A DNA stretch of 64,000 bases from Nansenia antarctica (taxonomy: Eukaryota > Chordata > Actinopteri > Argentiniformes > Microstomatidae). The stretch lies in contig OZ022342.1 in NCBI GenBank assembly GCA_963989245.1, positions 55,295,370-55,359,369 of the forward strand, written 5' to 3'. Within the stretch, counting starts at the first letter, position 1. Every line of letters starts with the position of its first letter. Made by a program: the position numbers and the translations under genes. The notes below the pieces were generated by a model. It worked only from the letters and a program-made list of their open reading frames with translations, had not been told where the DNA came from and did no database searches. Positions 25,865-33,887 of this stretch are shown piece by piece.

Positions 25865-28429
25865 GGTCCACATCCGCTTCAGCTTACATTTTTGGACAGA
25901 TGATCTCACATTTCCTTCAAGCACCCTCTGATACAATAAAGAATTCATAGTGGATTCTATGATGATGAGCTGGCCAGGCCCTGCTGCAGCAAAGCAGCCC
26001 CAAATAATGACATTTCCACCCCCATGCTTCACAGTTGGTATGAGGTTCCTGTGCACAAATGCTGTCTTTGATTTGCACAAACATGTCTTCTGTTACTATA
26101 CCCAATGTTGTGGCACATTGTGCCTTGATGGTGTTTTTTGACAGCAAGGGTTTCCTCCTTGCACACCTCCCATGAAAGTCTCTTTCTGATGGTAGATGCA
26201 TATATACTTTACTATATACGTATATTACTTTGCTGTGTAGGTGTGTCGACAGCCTCACTGCTCAGTCCTCAGGGGTTGACAACAGTGAAACCTAGTTAAC
26301 CAACACTCACCACACATACAGTACAGTATACAGTAGGCACAGCAGTGAGAAATCCATCAAAGACCTGCAAGCTGCACGGTGCTGGGCAAGTCCCACTAGA
26401 GCTGGGCTGTTGCCCTTCTACAGCTCTGTCCAGCTCTCCTTGTGCAATGGCCCATCTCCCGGTATCTCCTCTACCCTCTTGAGACTGTGCTGGAAGACAC
26501 AGCAAACCTTCTTGCGACGGCACATATGGATGTGCCATCCTGGAGGAGCTGGACTACCTGTGCAACCTGAATGGGCTGCAGGTACCGCCTCATGCTACCA
26601 GTAGTGACAAAGGCACTAGCAAAAATGTACTAGAGAAAAATCAGTCAGGAAGGATAAGGAGAGAGAAATGGTCTGTGGCCACCACCTGCAAAACTATTTC
26701 CTTTTTGGGGGTTGTCTTGCTGTTCCCTCTCCTGTCCATCTGTTGTTGCTTTCATTTGCACCAAAGCAGGTGAATTGATTAACAATCGTTTAAGCTTCCT
26801 AACTGGACAGATCGATATCCCAGAGGTTCAGAGATTGACTTTGTGTTATACTGTCATGATTAAGTGTTCCCATAATTATTTTGAGCAATGTACTTTCAAA
26901 CTCACTTCCACTCATTAATACACATTTTGTCTGAACTACACACTCTCTGACACACACCTCTGTGGCTCAGCTGAAAAGAAAAGAAGCAGGCCGGAGGAAG
27001 TCCATTCATGGTATTTAATATGGCTTATCACCACCCAGCACTCATGTTCTCAGAAACAGGTTACAATGTGGTTTTGGCAGGAATGTACTGACAGATCTTA
27101 CTGACTCCCATCCACAGGTCATAGAATATCTTGTGACAAGGCCTGAACCTGATATTGAATCTCATGTAAATTACCCTATTTTCTGTTCCCTATTTTTTTT
27201 GTATTCTCTCTCCCTCCCTCCATCTCCACATCTCCCTCCTACCTCTCTCTCCCTCCCCCACATGTCTCTCTCTCTCCCCCTCACCTTCCCTCTACTTCTC
27301 CCGGCCACCGCTATCCCTCTCTCACCTCTCCCCTCCCATACTTTGAGATTCTGGTCCATGGTGACATGATTGCATCACGCAATTCCTGCAGATTGTTCAG
27401 GTGCACTTTCAAGCTGTGAATTTCCCGTTCTACCAGATCCCAAAGGTGTTCTATTGGATTCAAATCCGGTGACTGGGAAGGCCACTGAACTCATTGTCAT
27501 GACCATGAAACCAGTTTGAGACAACTTTCGTTTTCTTGGCCCAAAGTGTGCCAAGAAAACATTCCCCACATTATTACATCACACATGAATGAGAAGGTGT
27601 ATAGGGTGTTCCTAATAAAGTGTTCAGTGAGTGTATATATAGGCTAGTATAAGCAGATATATTAGTTATCCCCTATAAATCAGTATCGGTTGGGCTCTAC
27701 TTATAAGTAAGTAGACGAGAACCGATGACTCTCGACTCGAGCCTCTCCTGTTTCCATAGCGTGAGGTGGCTTGATGTACAAGTACACCACCTGGACATGA
27801 CGCTGGTATGTCACAGGGTCCCCCTGTCGCAGGTTACCCCCAATCCAACCCTTAATGCTGACTACCAAGCAGGGAGGCATCGGGTACCATTTTTATAGTC
27901 TTTGGTATGACTCGGCCAGGGATTAAACTCACAACCTCCAAATCTCACGGCAGACACTCTAACCGCAAGGCCACTGAGCTTGTAGGCTACTTATAATTGC
28001 TGTCATCTGAACTGTGCCGGTACTGTACTATTAGAACCAAGCGGACCCTTGCTAGGGAGGGGCACCAAGAAGAAGAGAAGTAACTTTCTTCATCATCAAA
28101 AGGGAAGTTACAACATACATTTTATTGGTGTGTCAGGGTGGAGGAAACAGCGCAGGAGGAACTGTCAGTGAATGGGTAATTTTATTTTCTATGAAAAAGC
28201 CTGCTGAAGTTCCGTCTGTACTCAGCAGTCTTACAGTCCTGTGTGGAGAACACCACATACTCTCAGACAGGACGAACTGACAGTGTATGACTCAGCATCT
28301 GTTATTTTTATCATCTGTTATTGTTATCATGGCCCTTTCAGCAACATACATACAGTATACACTTCCTGTGTGACCCTCAATGACTGATAAAGCAATACTT
28401 AAAACCTTTCTTATCTCAAAGCCCAGCCT

Positions 28430-28488
<59 letters not shown>

Positions 28489-31400
28489 ATGCATGCGTGC
28501 GTGCGTAAGAGAGAGAGAGGATGGTACAAGTTGGTAATGTCCTTGTTGCAGATCAAATGGTGCTTGTTGATGCAAAAGTGTACAACAAACAAATGCTATT
28601 CCATGTCACATTCTATCCAATGGGAAAACAAGCATTAAGAATGCATAGGCACCATAAGACATATAGATAGATAGATAGATAGACTTTATTTGTCATTGTT
28701 ACAGTACAGGTACCAAACAACGAAATTTAGGAGGGGAGGCTCCCCTGGTGTTTAAGAAAGGAAAAAGAAACACATTTTGGAAAAAGCATAGATGCATAAA
28801 ATCACAAGAAGATAAGGAGCTGGTTTACATCAATAGAGGCTATGTACACAATCCACTGTACTATACTGCACAGATAGTCAACTAGGGTTGTCATATTGCA
28901 CAAGAAAGTATTTTTTCACATTTTTTTTAAAGTGTCACAGTTTGCAGGCTTGAAAATGTACATGTTTGTGCCTCAGCACTAGCTGCCATTTACAATCCGT
29001 CCGGACTTGTCCTGGGCCCAGAACTTAGGCCTTTTCTGTGTTCAGGGCCTTGACGGCCCTGTGGTAGAAGCTGTCCTTCAGTCTGTTTGTCCTAGCGGCC
29101 GGGGTCCTGTACCTCCTGTTCGAGGGCAGCTTGACAAAGTGTTCGTGCCCAGGGTGGGTCGGGTCCTTGGAGATCTTGGAGGCCCTCCTGAGACAGCGTG
29201 TTTCGTACAGCTCCTCCAGAGAGGGGAGGGTGGCGCCGGTGATCCCCTGTGCTGTTCTCACGACTCTCTGTAGATCGTTTCTCTCCGCTGCCGTGCAGCT
29301 GTGGTACCAGTTGGAGATGCCGAAGGTGAGGATGCTCTCCACTGCGCCGTGGTAGAAGGCCACCAGCATCTCCTGCTTGCTGTGTTGTTTCTTGAGGCAT
29401 CTCAGGGTGTATAGCCGCTGTTGTGCCCTCTTGATGGTGCCTTTAGTGTTGTCCTTCCAGGCCAGGTCATCCCGTATGATGTGTCCCAGGAAACGGAGGT
29501 TTGAGACCATCTCTACGCTCTCTCCGTCGATGAGCAGGGGCAGGATCTCGGACTTTTTCCTCCTGTAGTCTACGATGAGTTCCTGGGTCTTTGACTTGTT
29601 TAGCAGCAGGTTGTTTACCTTGCACAGCTTGCTCAATTGCTCTACCTCATCCCTGTACGCCGCCTCGTCCCCCCCCGAGATACATCCCACCACGGTGGTG
29701 TCGTCTGCAAACTTTACGATGTAGTTGCTGGGGTGGATGGGGGTGAAGTCGTGGGTGTAGAGGTTGTAGAGGATGGGGCTTAGCACGCAGCCCTGGGGTG
29801 ACCCAGTGCTGAGGCTGAGGGCTGTGGAGGTGTGGGGGCCCACCCGCACCCTCTGGGGGCGGTCGGTCAGGAAGTCCTTGATCCACGCACATATAGAGTG
29901 TGATAGACCCAGGTCTAGTAGTTTGGTCACTAGCCTGTCTGGAAGGATGGTGTTGAAGGCGGAGCTGAAGTCCACGAAGAGCAGTCTCGCGTAGCTGTTT
30001 CCCCTCTCCAGGTGGGATAGAGTGGCGTGGAGAGTCGTCGCTATGGCGTCCTCTGTGGACCTGTGGGCTCTGTAGGCGAACTGGTATGGATCCAGGTTGG
30101 GCGGGAGGCGTGTGAGTATGTGGGCCCGGACTAGTTTCTCGAAGCACTTCATGATGATTGGTGTGAGTGCCACCGGGCGGTAGTCGTTTAGGCAGCTCAC
30201 CGTGCTTTTCTTCGGGACTGGGATGATAGTTGAGGTTTTCAGGCAGGGTGGGACGGTGGCCTGGGACAGGGACTGGTTAAAGATGTTGGTGAAAACCCCG
30301 GCCAGCTGGTCGGCGCAGTCTCAACATTCAATAGCCTAGGTACAATGTTATCAACAATCAACATCTAAACTCAGTATACTTCTGGGTTCAGATCTGATTC
30401 TATCGACACATGTACTGAAGCCCCTTAGTAAAGAGTCGAAGGGCAAGGACTCTGCCATTTTCAAATACTCAGAGTTAGTTATAAATCTTTGGCAGGGCCA
30501 AGCATGTGTGTCGTGAGTCGTGACAATGTTTTTGCATAGAGTGCCAAGTGAAACTTTCATTCTATGAAAATGAATATTTGTGTGTCAAAACTAATTGAAT
30601 TTGTGAAATCAAAGTCACCTGTGTTTGAGAGTTAGTAGAGCCTCTCGCAATCGGTTTGGCAGGAGAATTGGCAAAGCAAGGTTATGTAAACAGTAACACT
30701 GAGTTATCTGCTTCAAGTGAAACATAACACGGTCTGTTTGGGAGCCTGTAGGGCAGGTCAAGCCTGGCACTGAGCGAAGGAGCACGTACAGGGAACTATT
30801 CACCACACTGTTTGTGTTTCACAGATAAACACATTGGAATGTGAGGCTAAAGCTGGATTTAGCCTCAGAAATCAGGTGCAACACAGTCAACAATAAGAAA
30901 AGCACACAAAACACACCATGTAGAAACTCACTGAACACCAATGCAAATGTCTGTACATCAGTATAATAATACTGCATAATATAATAATAATATTTTTTGA
31001 AAGAACACATTAGGCTATGATTATCCAACAGCCTGCTGTGAGAGGGAATATACTTAAGCCTGCAAGGAATCATGTATATGAACCACACAGAGTAATTTGC
31101 CCTAAATCACCTTTACAAAAAGGTGGAAAAAATCTTTGGGGAAACTCAGGAGATAGCATACAGTAAAAGCAGCCGGACAGAATGATCTGTTGAAGTTTGG
31201 CATTTGAGGTAAAGAACAATCCTAACAATAATGTCACATGAACCGATCACTGTCAAACAGAGTGCAGATCCTAAGTCATGTCTCCTAGTTGACTCCTGTT
31301 GCAAACAGCAAACTTCAGCTCCAAACCAGGTATTATTGGAGAGGGAAAACTATCTCAGTCATGATAAGACTCTCTGACACAGAATGAAGATAGCAAATCA

Positions 31401-33602
31401 ACATGGGCACCTGATCAGAATCAACGCACAAAACTCACAGTAGATCTTACACAATCTGACCAAGAAGGGATCTGCTTACACTCATAGGACAAAGCAGGAT
31501 TGTCTTTCAAGAGTGTCGACTTACCAGACAAGGCATAGACTACAGAACCAACAAACAACATACTCATAAAGATAGACAATAAAAAAAACACACAAGGCAA
31601 TGTACCTAACTTTAAAGCTGTGTAGTGTGCTTATATTAATACAGCTGGTGTTGTGTGTTTGTGGAGGAATAAAGCTGGTCACATGGTGTGGGTGAAATGC
31701 AAAGAGAGGACTTAGTGAGTTCTTATATTGCTCTGTGTTTGGGAAATTACTGGAGCCCAATTAGTAAAAGCATTCCGTCCTTGGATTTCATAGATCAGCA
31801 GGGAAGTTATGCATATCATTTTTCTGTTATTCCGATGGAAATGACAAATTGTCTGGGCCAGCAAGGCCTCATCAGTTGTTACCATTGAACAATGAACAAT
31901 AATGAGAGGGGTCATCATGGGACCTGGTAATGCATTTGCACACCAATGGCAAGTGGTTAGGAGAGAGAGCCACTGGTTAAATGACAGAGCCACTGGTTAA
32001 GACAGAGGGCCAGTGGTTAAGATAGAGGGCCAGTGGTTAAGACAGGGGGCCAGTGGTTAAGACAGGGGGTCAGTGGTTAAGAATATAGAGGGCCAGTGGT
32101 TAAGATAGAGGGCCAGTGGTTAAGACAGGGGGTCAGTGGTTAAGAATATAGAGGGCCAGTGGTTAAGCCAGAGGGCCAGTGGTTAAGACAGGGGGTCAGT
32201 GGTTAAGATAGAGGGCCAGTGGTTAAGACAGAGGGTCAGTGGTTAAGCCAGAGGGCCAGTGGTTAAGACAGGGGGTCAGTGGTTAAGACAGGGGGTCAGT
32301 GGTTAAGAATATAGAGGGCCAGTGGTTAAGATAGAGGGCCAGTGGTTAAGACAGGGGGTCAGTGGTTAAGATAGAGGGTCAGTGGTTAAGATAGAGGGCC
32401 AGTGGTTAAGACAGAGGGCCAGTGGTTAAGACAGAGGGTCAGTGGTTAAGACAGAGGGTCAGTGGTTAAGATAGAGGGTCAGTGGTTAAGATAGAGGGCC
32501 AGTGGTTAAGACAGAGGGCCAGTGGTTAAGACAGAGGGTCAGTGGTTAAGACAGAGGGCCAGTGGTTAAGACAGAGGGCCAGTGGTTAAGACAGAGGGCC
32601 AGTGGTTAAGACAGAGGGTCAGTGGTTAAGACAGAGGGTCAGTGGTTACAAGACAGAGCCAGAGGTTAAGACAGAGGGCCAGTGGTTAAAAGACAGGGCC
32701 AGTGGTTGGGAGAGAGGCTCAATTAATTCCTCCACAGCCATTTACAAAGAGGGAGTGTGCATGAGCTAAATAATCCTGGCACTGGCATGTGAAATTAGTT
32801 GGGAGGGAACATTTTTATAATTGGGTGTTGTGCTGCTGGCATGTTGCACTGTGATAATCGGGCATTTCAATGGGCAACCCTGGCCAAACCATAATCACTC
32901 ATTGGGTGGGGAGGGCAAGACACTCAGCTACATTACAATTGTCTCTCTTTACCTCTCTGCTGAATTAATTGACTGTCAGTCAAGAAAACCCATAGGAGGG
33001 TAAAGCAATTCACAGAATCAGAACATATCAGATTGCTAAACAGATCCAACTTTCCCAGGGCCCAGGTCCTTGTCTTTGATGAAAAAAAACGTATTTAATG
33101 ATGATTTAGAAGGGAGATGATGACATGTTCTTCTATTTGCACATTTTGACCATTGAAAAAGAAAATGACCATAAATGTTGTGTTGTCAATCTTCAGGAGT
33201 GTGTGGGTAAAGACAAAAGCTGTGACCACTCTGAATGAACTTGAACACTCACTCAGTCTTATTGCGGGATTTAACCTCGTTGAGCTCCAACAGGTTGATG
33301 ACTGCTTGCCCGAGGAATTTATCCGGTCCCACGAGAGCCCGGTGCATTACCAGGACGTTTAGTGTACAAAGCTCTGTGTTACCGTGGTGGAATAGCGGCA
33401 GGTCGAACGTGGCCTCCTCCTTCCACACCGGGGCCACGCTCTTCTCTGCCACCGCAGTAGAAAACTTCTCCTTGGCCACTTGCATGATGGCGTACGCGTC
33501 GTTGGTGCCATGTTTCCCCTTTATCCTCAGGCTTCTTGCCTGAAGCACCGTTACCTGTGCGCTTGTAGGATACCACTGCTGACTCTGATCTGCCAGAGAC
33601 AT
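4906..33602 (-). CDS. rab11fip1: Rab11 family-interacting protein 1 (class I FIP, RCP-like), whole coding span
   Basis: Class I FIPs link Rab11 to recycling endosomes: an N-terminal C2 domain binds membrane lipids and a C-terminal coiled coil (FIP-RBD) binds Rab11. Coding exons on the minus strand: 33602-33253, 13748-13306, 11957-10000, 8204-6669, 5955-5841, 5112-4906. Every junction has GT/AG and compatible phase, except that the assembly gap in exon 3 makes its internal frame unknowable. The spliced length is about 4.6 kb (about 1530 aa with the gap counted as 200 nt), longer than human RAB11FIP1 (about 1280 aa). The excess comes from a Glu/Arg repeat in exon 3. The C2 exon, the TASMFDLS block, NPF motifs and the YIDNLLVRV end all match FIP1/RCP; FIP5 is the main alternative. 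Intron 1 is 19.5 kb and packed with transposons. Confidence 0.9.
5841..5955 (-). CDS. rab11fip1: rab11fip1 coding exon 5
   Basis: A 115-nt exon after acceptor CTCTTGCAG. With the carried-over AG it begins RPHPVKPLSS, matching the RPHPVKP motif that precedes the Rab-binding domain in class I FIPs. The donor is GTGCTG, weaker than the others. The reading phase returns to zero, as exon 6 needs. Confidence 0.85.
6669..8204 (-). CDS. rab11fip1: rab11fip1 coding exon 4 (long Pro/Ser-rich linker)
   Basis: The acceptor CTGCCCTTCTAG fixes the start at 8204 and its phase matches the two bases left by exon 3, so the upstream SSSYAIPSLPIISSNP stretch belongs to the protein. 512 codons, low complexity, with LAPLPP, RRPAPQPPG and one more NPF (EPNPFAEDD). 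Donor GTGAGA at 6668. Confidence 0.88.
9000..9180. repeat. possible dispersed repeat fragment with G-run/C-run pairs
   Basis: Contains GAGGGGGGATGGCATCCCCC and, downstream, CATCCCCCCTTTCCATCCCT, a composition I associate with dispersed fish repeats. No termini or target duplication could be defined. Confidence 0.3.
9856..9967. repeat. (TG)n microsatellite, two blocks
   Basis: Two long TG runs separated by a short TACAGTATATGTA interruption, about 30 nt inside intron 3 of rab11fip1 (minus strand), close to the donor of exon 3. Read on the minus strand it gives a spurious (Thr-His)n extension of the exon 3 frame. Confidence 0.95.
10000..11957 (-). CDS. rab11fip1: rab11fip1 coding exon 3 (linker plus Glu/Arg-rich repeat, with assembly gap)
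   Basis: Acceptor CTCCTCTGTAG precedes 11957. The 5' part carries FKFLTHKRTGSSDSKGSQG and SNMCINGSHVYTEE, as in RCP. Then follows a very long E/R/K-rich helix-forming stretch, interrupted by 200 N. The frame before the gap does not continue past it if the gap is taken as 200 nt, so its true size is not 200 or has a different phase. The 3' part has DNDPFEEV, STNPFDGD and STNPFEET; NPF motifs in class I FIPs bind EH-domain proteins. Donor GTCAGT follows 10000. Confidence 0.88.
10230..11300 (-). repeat. in-frame coding repeat encoding Glu/Arg-rich 32-residue units
   Basis: The plus-strand motif TTTCTCAGCCTATTCTCC recurs near 10811, 10880, 11009, 11105 and 11201, with the start of a further copy at 11297 running into the gap. 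Spacings of 69, 129, 96, 96 and 96 are all multiples of three. Each 96-bp unit encodes about 32 residues built on REENRLRKEEEERKMREEEE. The tract continues into the gap. Confidence 0.9.
11301..11500. other. assembly gap (200 N)
   Basis: Exactly 200 N inside the repetitive part of rab11fip1 exon 3. The round number and the frame break across it suggest a placeholder gap where the repeat could not be assembled. Confidence 0.98.
12073..12692 (+). mobile_element. Tc1-like transposon, internally deleted
   Basis: Ends are near-mirror images: AAACCCCTCCAAAAAAGTT at the left and its complement (one mismatch) at the right, each beside TA, with terminal inverted repeats of about 90 bp that include CCAATTGGTATTGTATTTTA. 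Inside, 12440-12590 on the plus strand encodes EDNAHPHRARI and SPDLNPIEHLWDQLG, the second Asp and final acidic part of a Tc1-type DDE transposase. The N-terminal half is missing. It sits in intron 2 of rab11fip1, opposite to the gene. Confidence 0.85.
13085..13172 (+). repeat. LINE 3' tail remnant
   Basis: TATGAAAGGTGCTATATACA followed by (ATT)n resembles the standard 3' end of fish LINEs. No coding part could be recognised upstream. Confidence 0.4.
13306..13748 (-). CDS. rab11fip1: rab11fip1 coding exon 2 (conserved central block)
   Basis: Acceptor CTCTCCACAG precedes 13748. The exon encodes DKERGEVLLDIQFMKNNLTA, then SMFDLSAANKPRSRLGKFKD, then KSLFSPKSNLQRNISQSMSV, all hallmarks of FIP1/FIP5. 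It ends at donor GTGAGC (13305-13300), leaving one base. Confidence 0.92.
14372..14540. repeat. inverted pair of one dispersed repeat (arms about 65-75 bp)
   Basis: The left arm reads GACTGGTGGAGGTAGAAATC with ACAGGCT and GGAATGG following. The right arm is its imperfect complement: CCATTCC, AGCCTGTTC, then GATTTCTACCTCCACCAGCC. About 25 bp separate the arms. This motif is frequent in fish genomes. It lies in intron 1 of rab11fip1. Confidence 0.6.
14955..15128 (-). repeat. SINE-like dispersed repeat
   Basis: Includes GGGGGGATGACATGCAGGCC, GGAAGCGAACCAGGGCCCC and CGCCACTTTTGCCGGCC. On the minus strand this looks like a diverged tRNA-type promoter (GGGCCCTGGTTCGCTTCC as B box), the layout of a fish SINE. 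Boundaries are approximate. Confidence 0.45.
15532..15624. repeat. (GT)n microsatellite
   Basis: Interrupted GT run with GTGA and GCGC variants in intron 1 of rab11fip1. Confidence 0.95.
16732..17229. mobile_element. MITE-like DNA element with AGGCCCAATCCCA ends
   Basis: The left end AGGCCCAATCCCAATACACC and right end ATTTTAAATGGGATTGGGCC are inverted copies at the tips; GGGGTAGGGGTAAACA near the right end mirrors the TACACCCC block of the left. About 500 bp with no coding capacity. The target duplication is not clear. Confidence 0.6.
17599..17943 (+). repeat. 5' LTR of the endogenous retrovirus
   Basis: 345 bp, begins TGTCGTATATTT and ends CACCACA, identical by eye to 24020-24364. It contains TATATGTATA near 17850 as a TATA-like element and ATTAAA near 17883 as a possible poly(A) signal. 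Confidence 0.95.
17949..17966 (+). promoter_or_regulatory. primer-binding site of the retrovirus
   Basis: TGGCGAGCC begins 5 nt after the LTR, where a primer-binding site belongs. Its first nine bases complement a tRNA ending GGCTCGCCA, which fits a tRNA-Arg as I remember it. The following bases fit less well. Confidence 0.5.
17967..19708 (+). other. retroviral 5' leader
   Basis: About 1.75 kb between primer-binding site and gag. No open frame of note. Position suggests packaging and dimerisation signals, none of which I can point to directly. Confidence 0.5.
19709..21475 (+). CDS. gag: retroviral Gag polyprotein, intact
   Basis: 588 residues from an ATG, ending in UAG at 21473-21475. It starts MGSNSTK, an N-myristoylation-type signal used by matrix proteins. 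A PPPY late-domain motif lies at about residue 139. An acidic/lysine-rich linker (about 150-230) precedes a gammaretrovirus-like capsid (about 230-440) with PLEKSIIREKIQEGLP. Residues about 460-530 are a Gln/Gly/Tyr/Pro-rich tract with repeated TYQSYxQG. One nucleocapsid zinc knuckle, CX2CX4HX4C, lies at about 538-551. No internal stop or frameshift is seen, so virus-like particle formation is plausible but unproven. Confidence 0.9.
   Translation: MGSNSTKLLKDISEHRGMLATLSPMAVVEKMNPLVREISKMSTKWNSRWAYIEQPWPKEGSLNLQIIATLEILINGHKAHQRGKIRSEKRKLELAILDLFKVEGQKIAQMEPEKKKELARTLEQKLNIPSPDMCPVSSPPPYAKALEDHSQKKKTKKEPRGKGDDRSDEEDDSEDGSEDSRDDDNADGGYNAQVRKMIATAERKGGRRRPEKAEREEDCHRMSSNTLKNCPVLIRGNKMEYHPWHHTDLSEVIEKLPVLQDGGYPWTTEMDVRLTGTQAAMGDLKRLLAFIAGLDTMQEILMKAGLHRYINTSVYDPELFAANRGRLWKAIRETYPTHIHPDNIIVKPLGGDENPRGFVARVHSQWRSVTGKDAEDNPLEKSIIREKIQEGLPTPVKDKLAEVVGLRHMNKAVYIDHVAHHVELYRKNIQIQKTRDEESLRILTHVQLTESERNIEGVQALAPQQQPPGVQTATYQSYSQGPQGGYPATYQSYPQGGYPYPQGPPGVQAVPYQMYTQAGQGPPPGGWTAAGKEMLEPCCQCDQNGHLACTCCNRPQGGAGGSQGGGYWPPATPAPGVMNPYGGPAAGL
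21473..21520 (+). promoter_or_regulatory. candidate UAG readthrough site between gag and pol
   Basis: The gag stop is UAG followed by a G and then GC-rich sequence. The downstream open frame is in the same frame with no other stop, as in gammaretroviruses, where about one ribosome in twenty reads through with help from a pseudoknot. The GGTGCC/GGCGCC and CCAGCTGG segments could pair, but I cannot fold it here. Confidence 0.6.
21476..23371 (+). CDS. pol: retroviral pol remnant: partial protease, RNase H, integrase zinc domain, unknown tail
   Basis: 631 codons open in the gag frame after the UAG; the first candidate internal start is a GTG at 21512. Numbering from there: 1-95 is the C-terminal part of a retroviral protease (ending GLLGRDALC) without the DTG active-site region. 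RT is absent. About 112-258 is RNase H with WVDGS, QLAELIAL and VYTDSAY; the fourth carboxylate position reads AAE instead of AD. About 330-390 is the integrase HHCC zinc domain (AHGLAH ... CGVC). The integrase core and most of env are missing. Residues 400-619 are Pro/Glu/Asp-rich, then hydrophobic (WLETVLGAW ... KIGAPIIAD), possibly an Env membrane-proximal remnant. The frame stayed open through at least three deletions. Confidence 0.8.
   Translation, partial: GRPEDPSGRCQLVVTQKPEGATHLPMSREYVKTIGFEGIKQLIPTTELVDLEYKGQRATLSTLVSEHTPTGLLGRDALCQLNCTVKCTPDGCQVTVPSGVQIPSTARVIKHRTDLQALPLKGADIEYWVDGSCYGVGETLCAGYSLVKAQNSKFIVEQAEAVPQPCSAQLAELIALTEACNLGTGRRVTVYTDSAYAHNVCHFNGAVWRGRGFKRTDGTPIQHHAQIMKLLQAMMKPKELAIVKCATHRSDSSHVTQGNRAAEDAAKAITGADKAGKGLLVTHEKQLQGMVTLEDLLMLQSRVTTLDKNVWLARGASQDDTGLWRNHEGLVVAPSDLIGMLIREAHGLAHVARGEVRRKITKKYGFWSPYLMEQIDHALGQCGVCWRNNIRVGTPVVSGHIPTPIGPRVVDRGVDVQSRQDVVPTGAEVPREPEKEELRGDAVVLPEPVAMPVLQPVTLPAVPETEGTVESCPDANEPETNEAESVDSLEVQPGGVQSLDTCATGDAGECLHHASDDAEGDSPDLDQRGRGPGGCLNLNDTDGRRPVRKRLKTMNRVVKQQIKGNDGNGQQMIAWLETVLGAWETYFAKIGAPIIADMVFDFLRRQGLIDCFWKISHSVHVNELFRRLVLI
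23372..24008 (+). other. retroviral 3' non-coding region
   Basis: No recognisable env. It includes a long A/T-rich tract (23889-23945) and ends at the polypurine tract. Confidence 0.6.
24009..24019 (+). promoter_or_regulatory. polypurine tract
   Basis: GAGGGGGGATG directly abuts the TG that opens the 3' LTR, the expected position of the plus-strand primer. Confidence 0.8.
24020..24364 (+). repeat. 3' LTR of the endogenous retrovirus
   Basis: 345 bp, TG...CA, same length and by eye same sequence as the 5' LTR; followed by GCTC, the matching target duplication. Confidence 0.95.
24900..25032. mobile_element. 133-bp MITE with GGCTGGTTTCCTGGG ends
   Basis: Perfect 15-bp inverted ends: GGCTGGTTTCCTGGG on the left and CCCAGGAAACCAGCC on the right, with TA dinucleotides just outside (24896-24897, 25034-25035). 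No coding capacity. Confidence 0.8.
25320..26200 (-). pseudogene. Tc1-like transposase relic
   Basis: The left end ACAGTCATGTGAAAAAAATA resembles a Tc1 inverted repeat. Minus-strand translation gives NLIPTVKHGGGNVIIWGCF and further in another frame RKPLLSKNTIKAQ, typical of fish Tc1 transposases. The middle is deleted, frames are broken, and an (ATT)n microsatellite at 25829-25863 interrupts the C-terminal part. Confidence 0.75.
26201..27369. other. intron 1 sequence without recognised gene
   Basis: Nothing supported except a C/T-rich polypyrimidine stretch at about 27205-27345. Confidence 0.5.
27370..27640 (-). mobile_element. Tc1-like transposon fragment
   Basis: The minus strand reads ENVFLAHFGPRKRKLSQTG and GFESNRTPLGSGR in shifting frames, recurrent in fish Tc1-like repeats, and the plus strand ends AATAAAGTGTTCAGTGAGTG, a frequent terminal sequence of such elements. 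Confidence 0.55.
27790..27985 (-). mobile_element. tRNA-derived SINE
   Basis: The minus strand begins AGCTCAGTGGCCTTGCGGTT and contains GGTTGTGAGTTTAATCCC, the A- and B-box layout of a tRNA-derived head, followed by GAGTCATACCAAAGACTATA, the body of a common fish SINE. Not a functional tRNA: no acceptor stem closes. Confidence 0.7.
28432..28487. repeat. (TG)n microsatellite
   Basis: About 28 TG units followed by GCATGCATGCGTGCGTGCG. Confidence 0.95.
28660..30319 (-). mobile_element. 5'-truncated non-LTR retrotransposon (Rex1-like), same strand as rab11fip1
   Basis: Minus strand, about 1.66 kb. From 30319 to 29025 an uninterrupted frame encodes the last 430 or so residues of a LINE reverse transcriptase: NDYRPVALTPIIMKCFEKLV, DFSSAFNTI, GSPQGCVLSPILYN and FADDTTVVG (the catalytic FADD), followed by the thumb region. 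The 3' end is ACAAATAAAGTCTATCTATC, the usual fish Rex1-type tail, which explains the ATAG microsatellite at 28663-28682. The frame is intact over its length, so the insertion may be fairly young. Clade assignment is by general resemblance. Confidence 0.85.
30320..31961. other. intron 1 sequence without recognised feature
   Basis: AT-rich, no coding or repeat signal I can support. Confidence 0.5.
31962..32712. repeat. 20-bp minisatellite, about 37 copies
   Basis: Unit GACAGAGGGCCAGTGGTTAA with C/T and A/G variants (GGGGGTCAGTGGTTAA, GATAGAGGG...). Some units are extended by AATATA. Lies in intron 1 of rab11fip1, about 0.5 kb from exon 1. Confidence 0.95.
33253..33602 (-). CDS. rab11fip1: rab11fip1 coding exon 1 (C2 domain)
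   Basis: Starts at the ATG ending at 33602 (MSLADQ...); the in-frame upstream GTG is unlikely to be used. It encodes the first 116 residues, a C2 domain with QVTVLQARSLRIKG, DAYAIMQVAKEKF and VWKEEATFDLP. It ends in ACTGA followed by the strong donor GTGAGT (33252-33247). Two bases carry over and join exon 2 to give a Trp-Phe-Lys stretch typical of the family. Confidence 0.92.
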
Positions 33603-33850
33603 GACTGACACCTACGGAGGATTAGATGCGTGGATTAACTCCGAATAGCCGTCTCGGTATATTGTTCTAAGTACCGGTAGATGGATATTTTAATGTTACG
33701 CGGCCAGGGGAAAGTTTTACCTATGAACATTTGAGGAAACAGCTGACTGGGCGTGGTTCTAGATGACGTGAGGAGGAGTGTTTCGTGGGGGAGGGCCTCT
33801 GAAGTCACGCCCCCATCATAAATTAGTCAATGGAGCTCGACTTTCGACCG
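33603..33850 (-). promoter_or_regulatory. presumed rab11fip1 5' UTR and proximal promoter
   Basis: The start codon of rab11fip1 is at 33602 on the minus strand. The adjoining 250 bases are locally GC-richer and contain TGACGTGA (about 33762, a CRE-like site) and GTCACGCCCCC (about 33804). The transcription start cannot be placed from sequence. Confidence 0.35.
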
Positions 33851-33887
33851 CTACATGTCATGAGGAGAGGTAACACATCCCTTGTTC

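Noticed and set aside
31962..32712. CRISPR-like array
   Set aside because: Units are contiguous, without spacers, in an intron of a vertebrate gene: a minisatellite.
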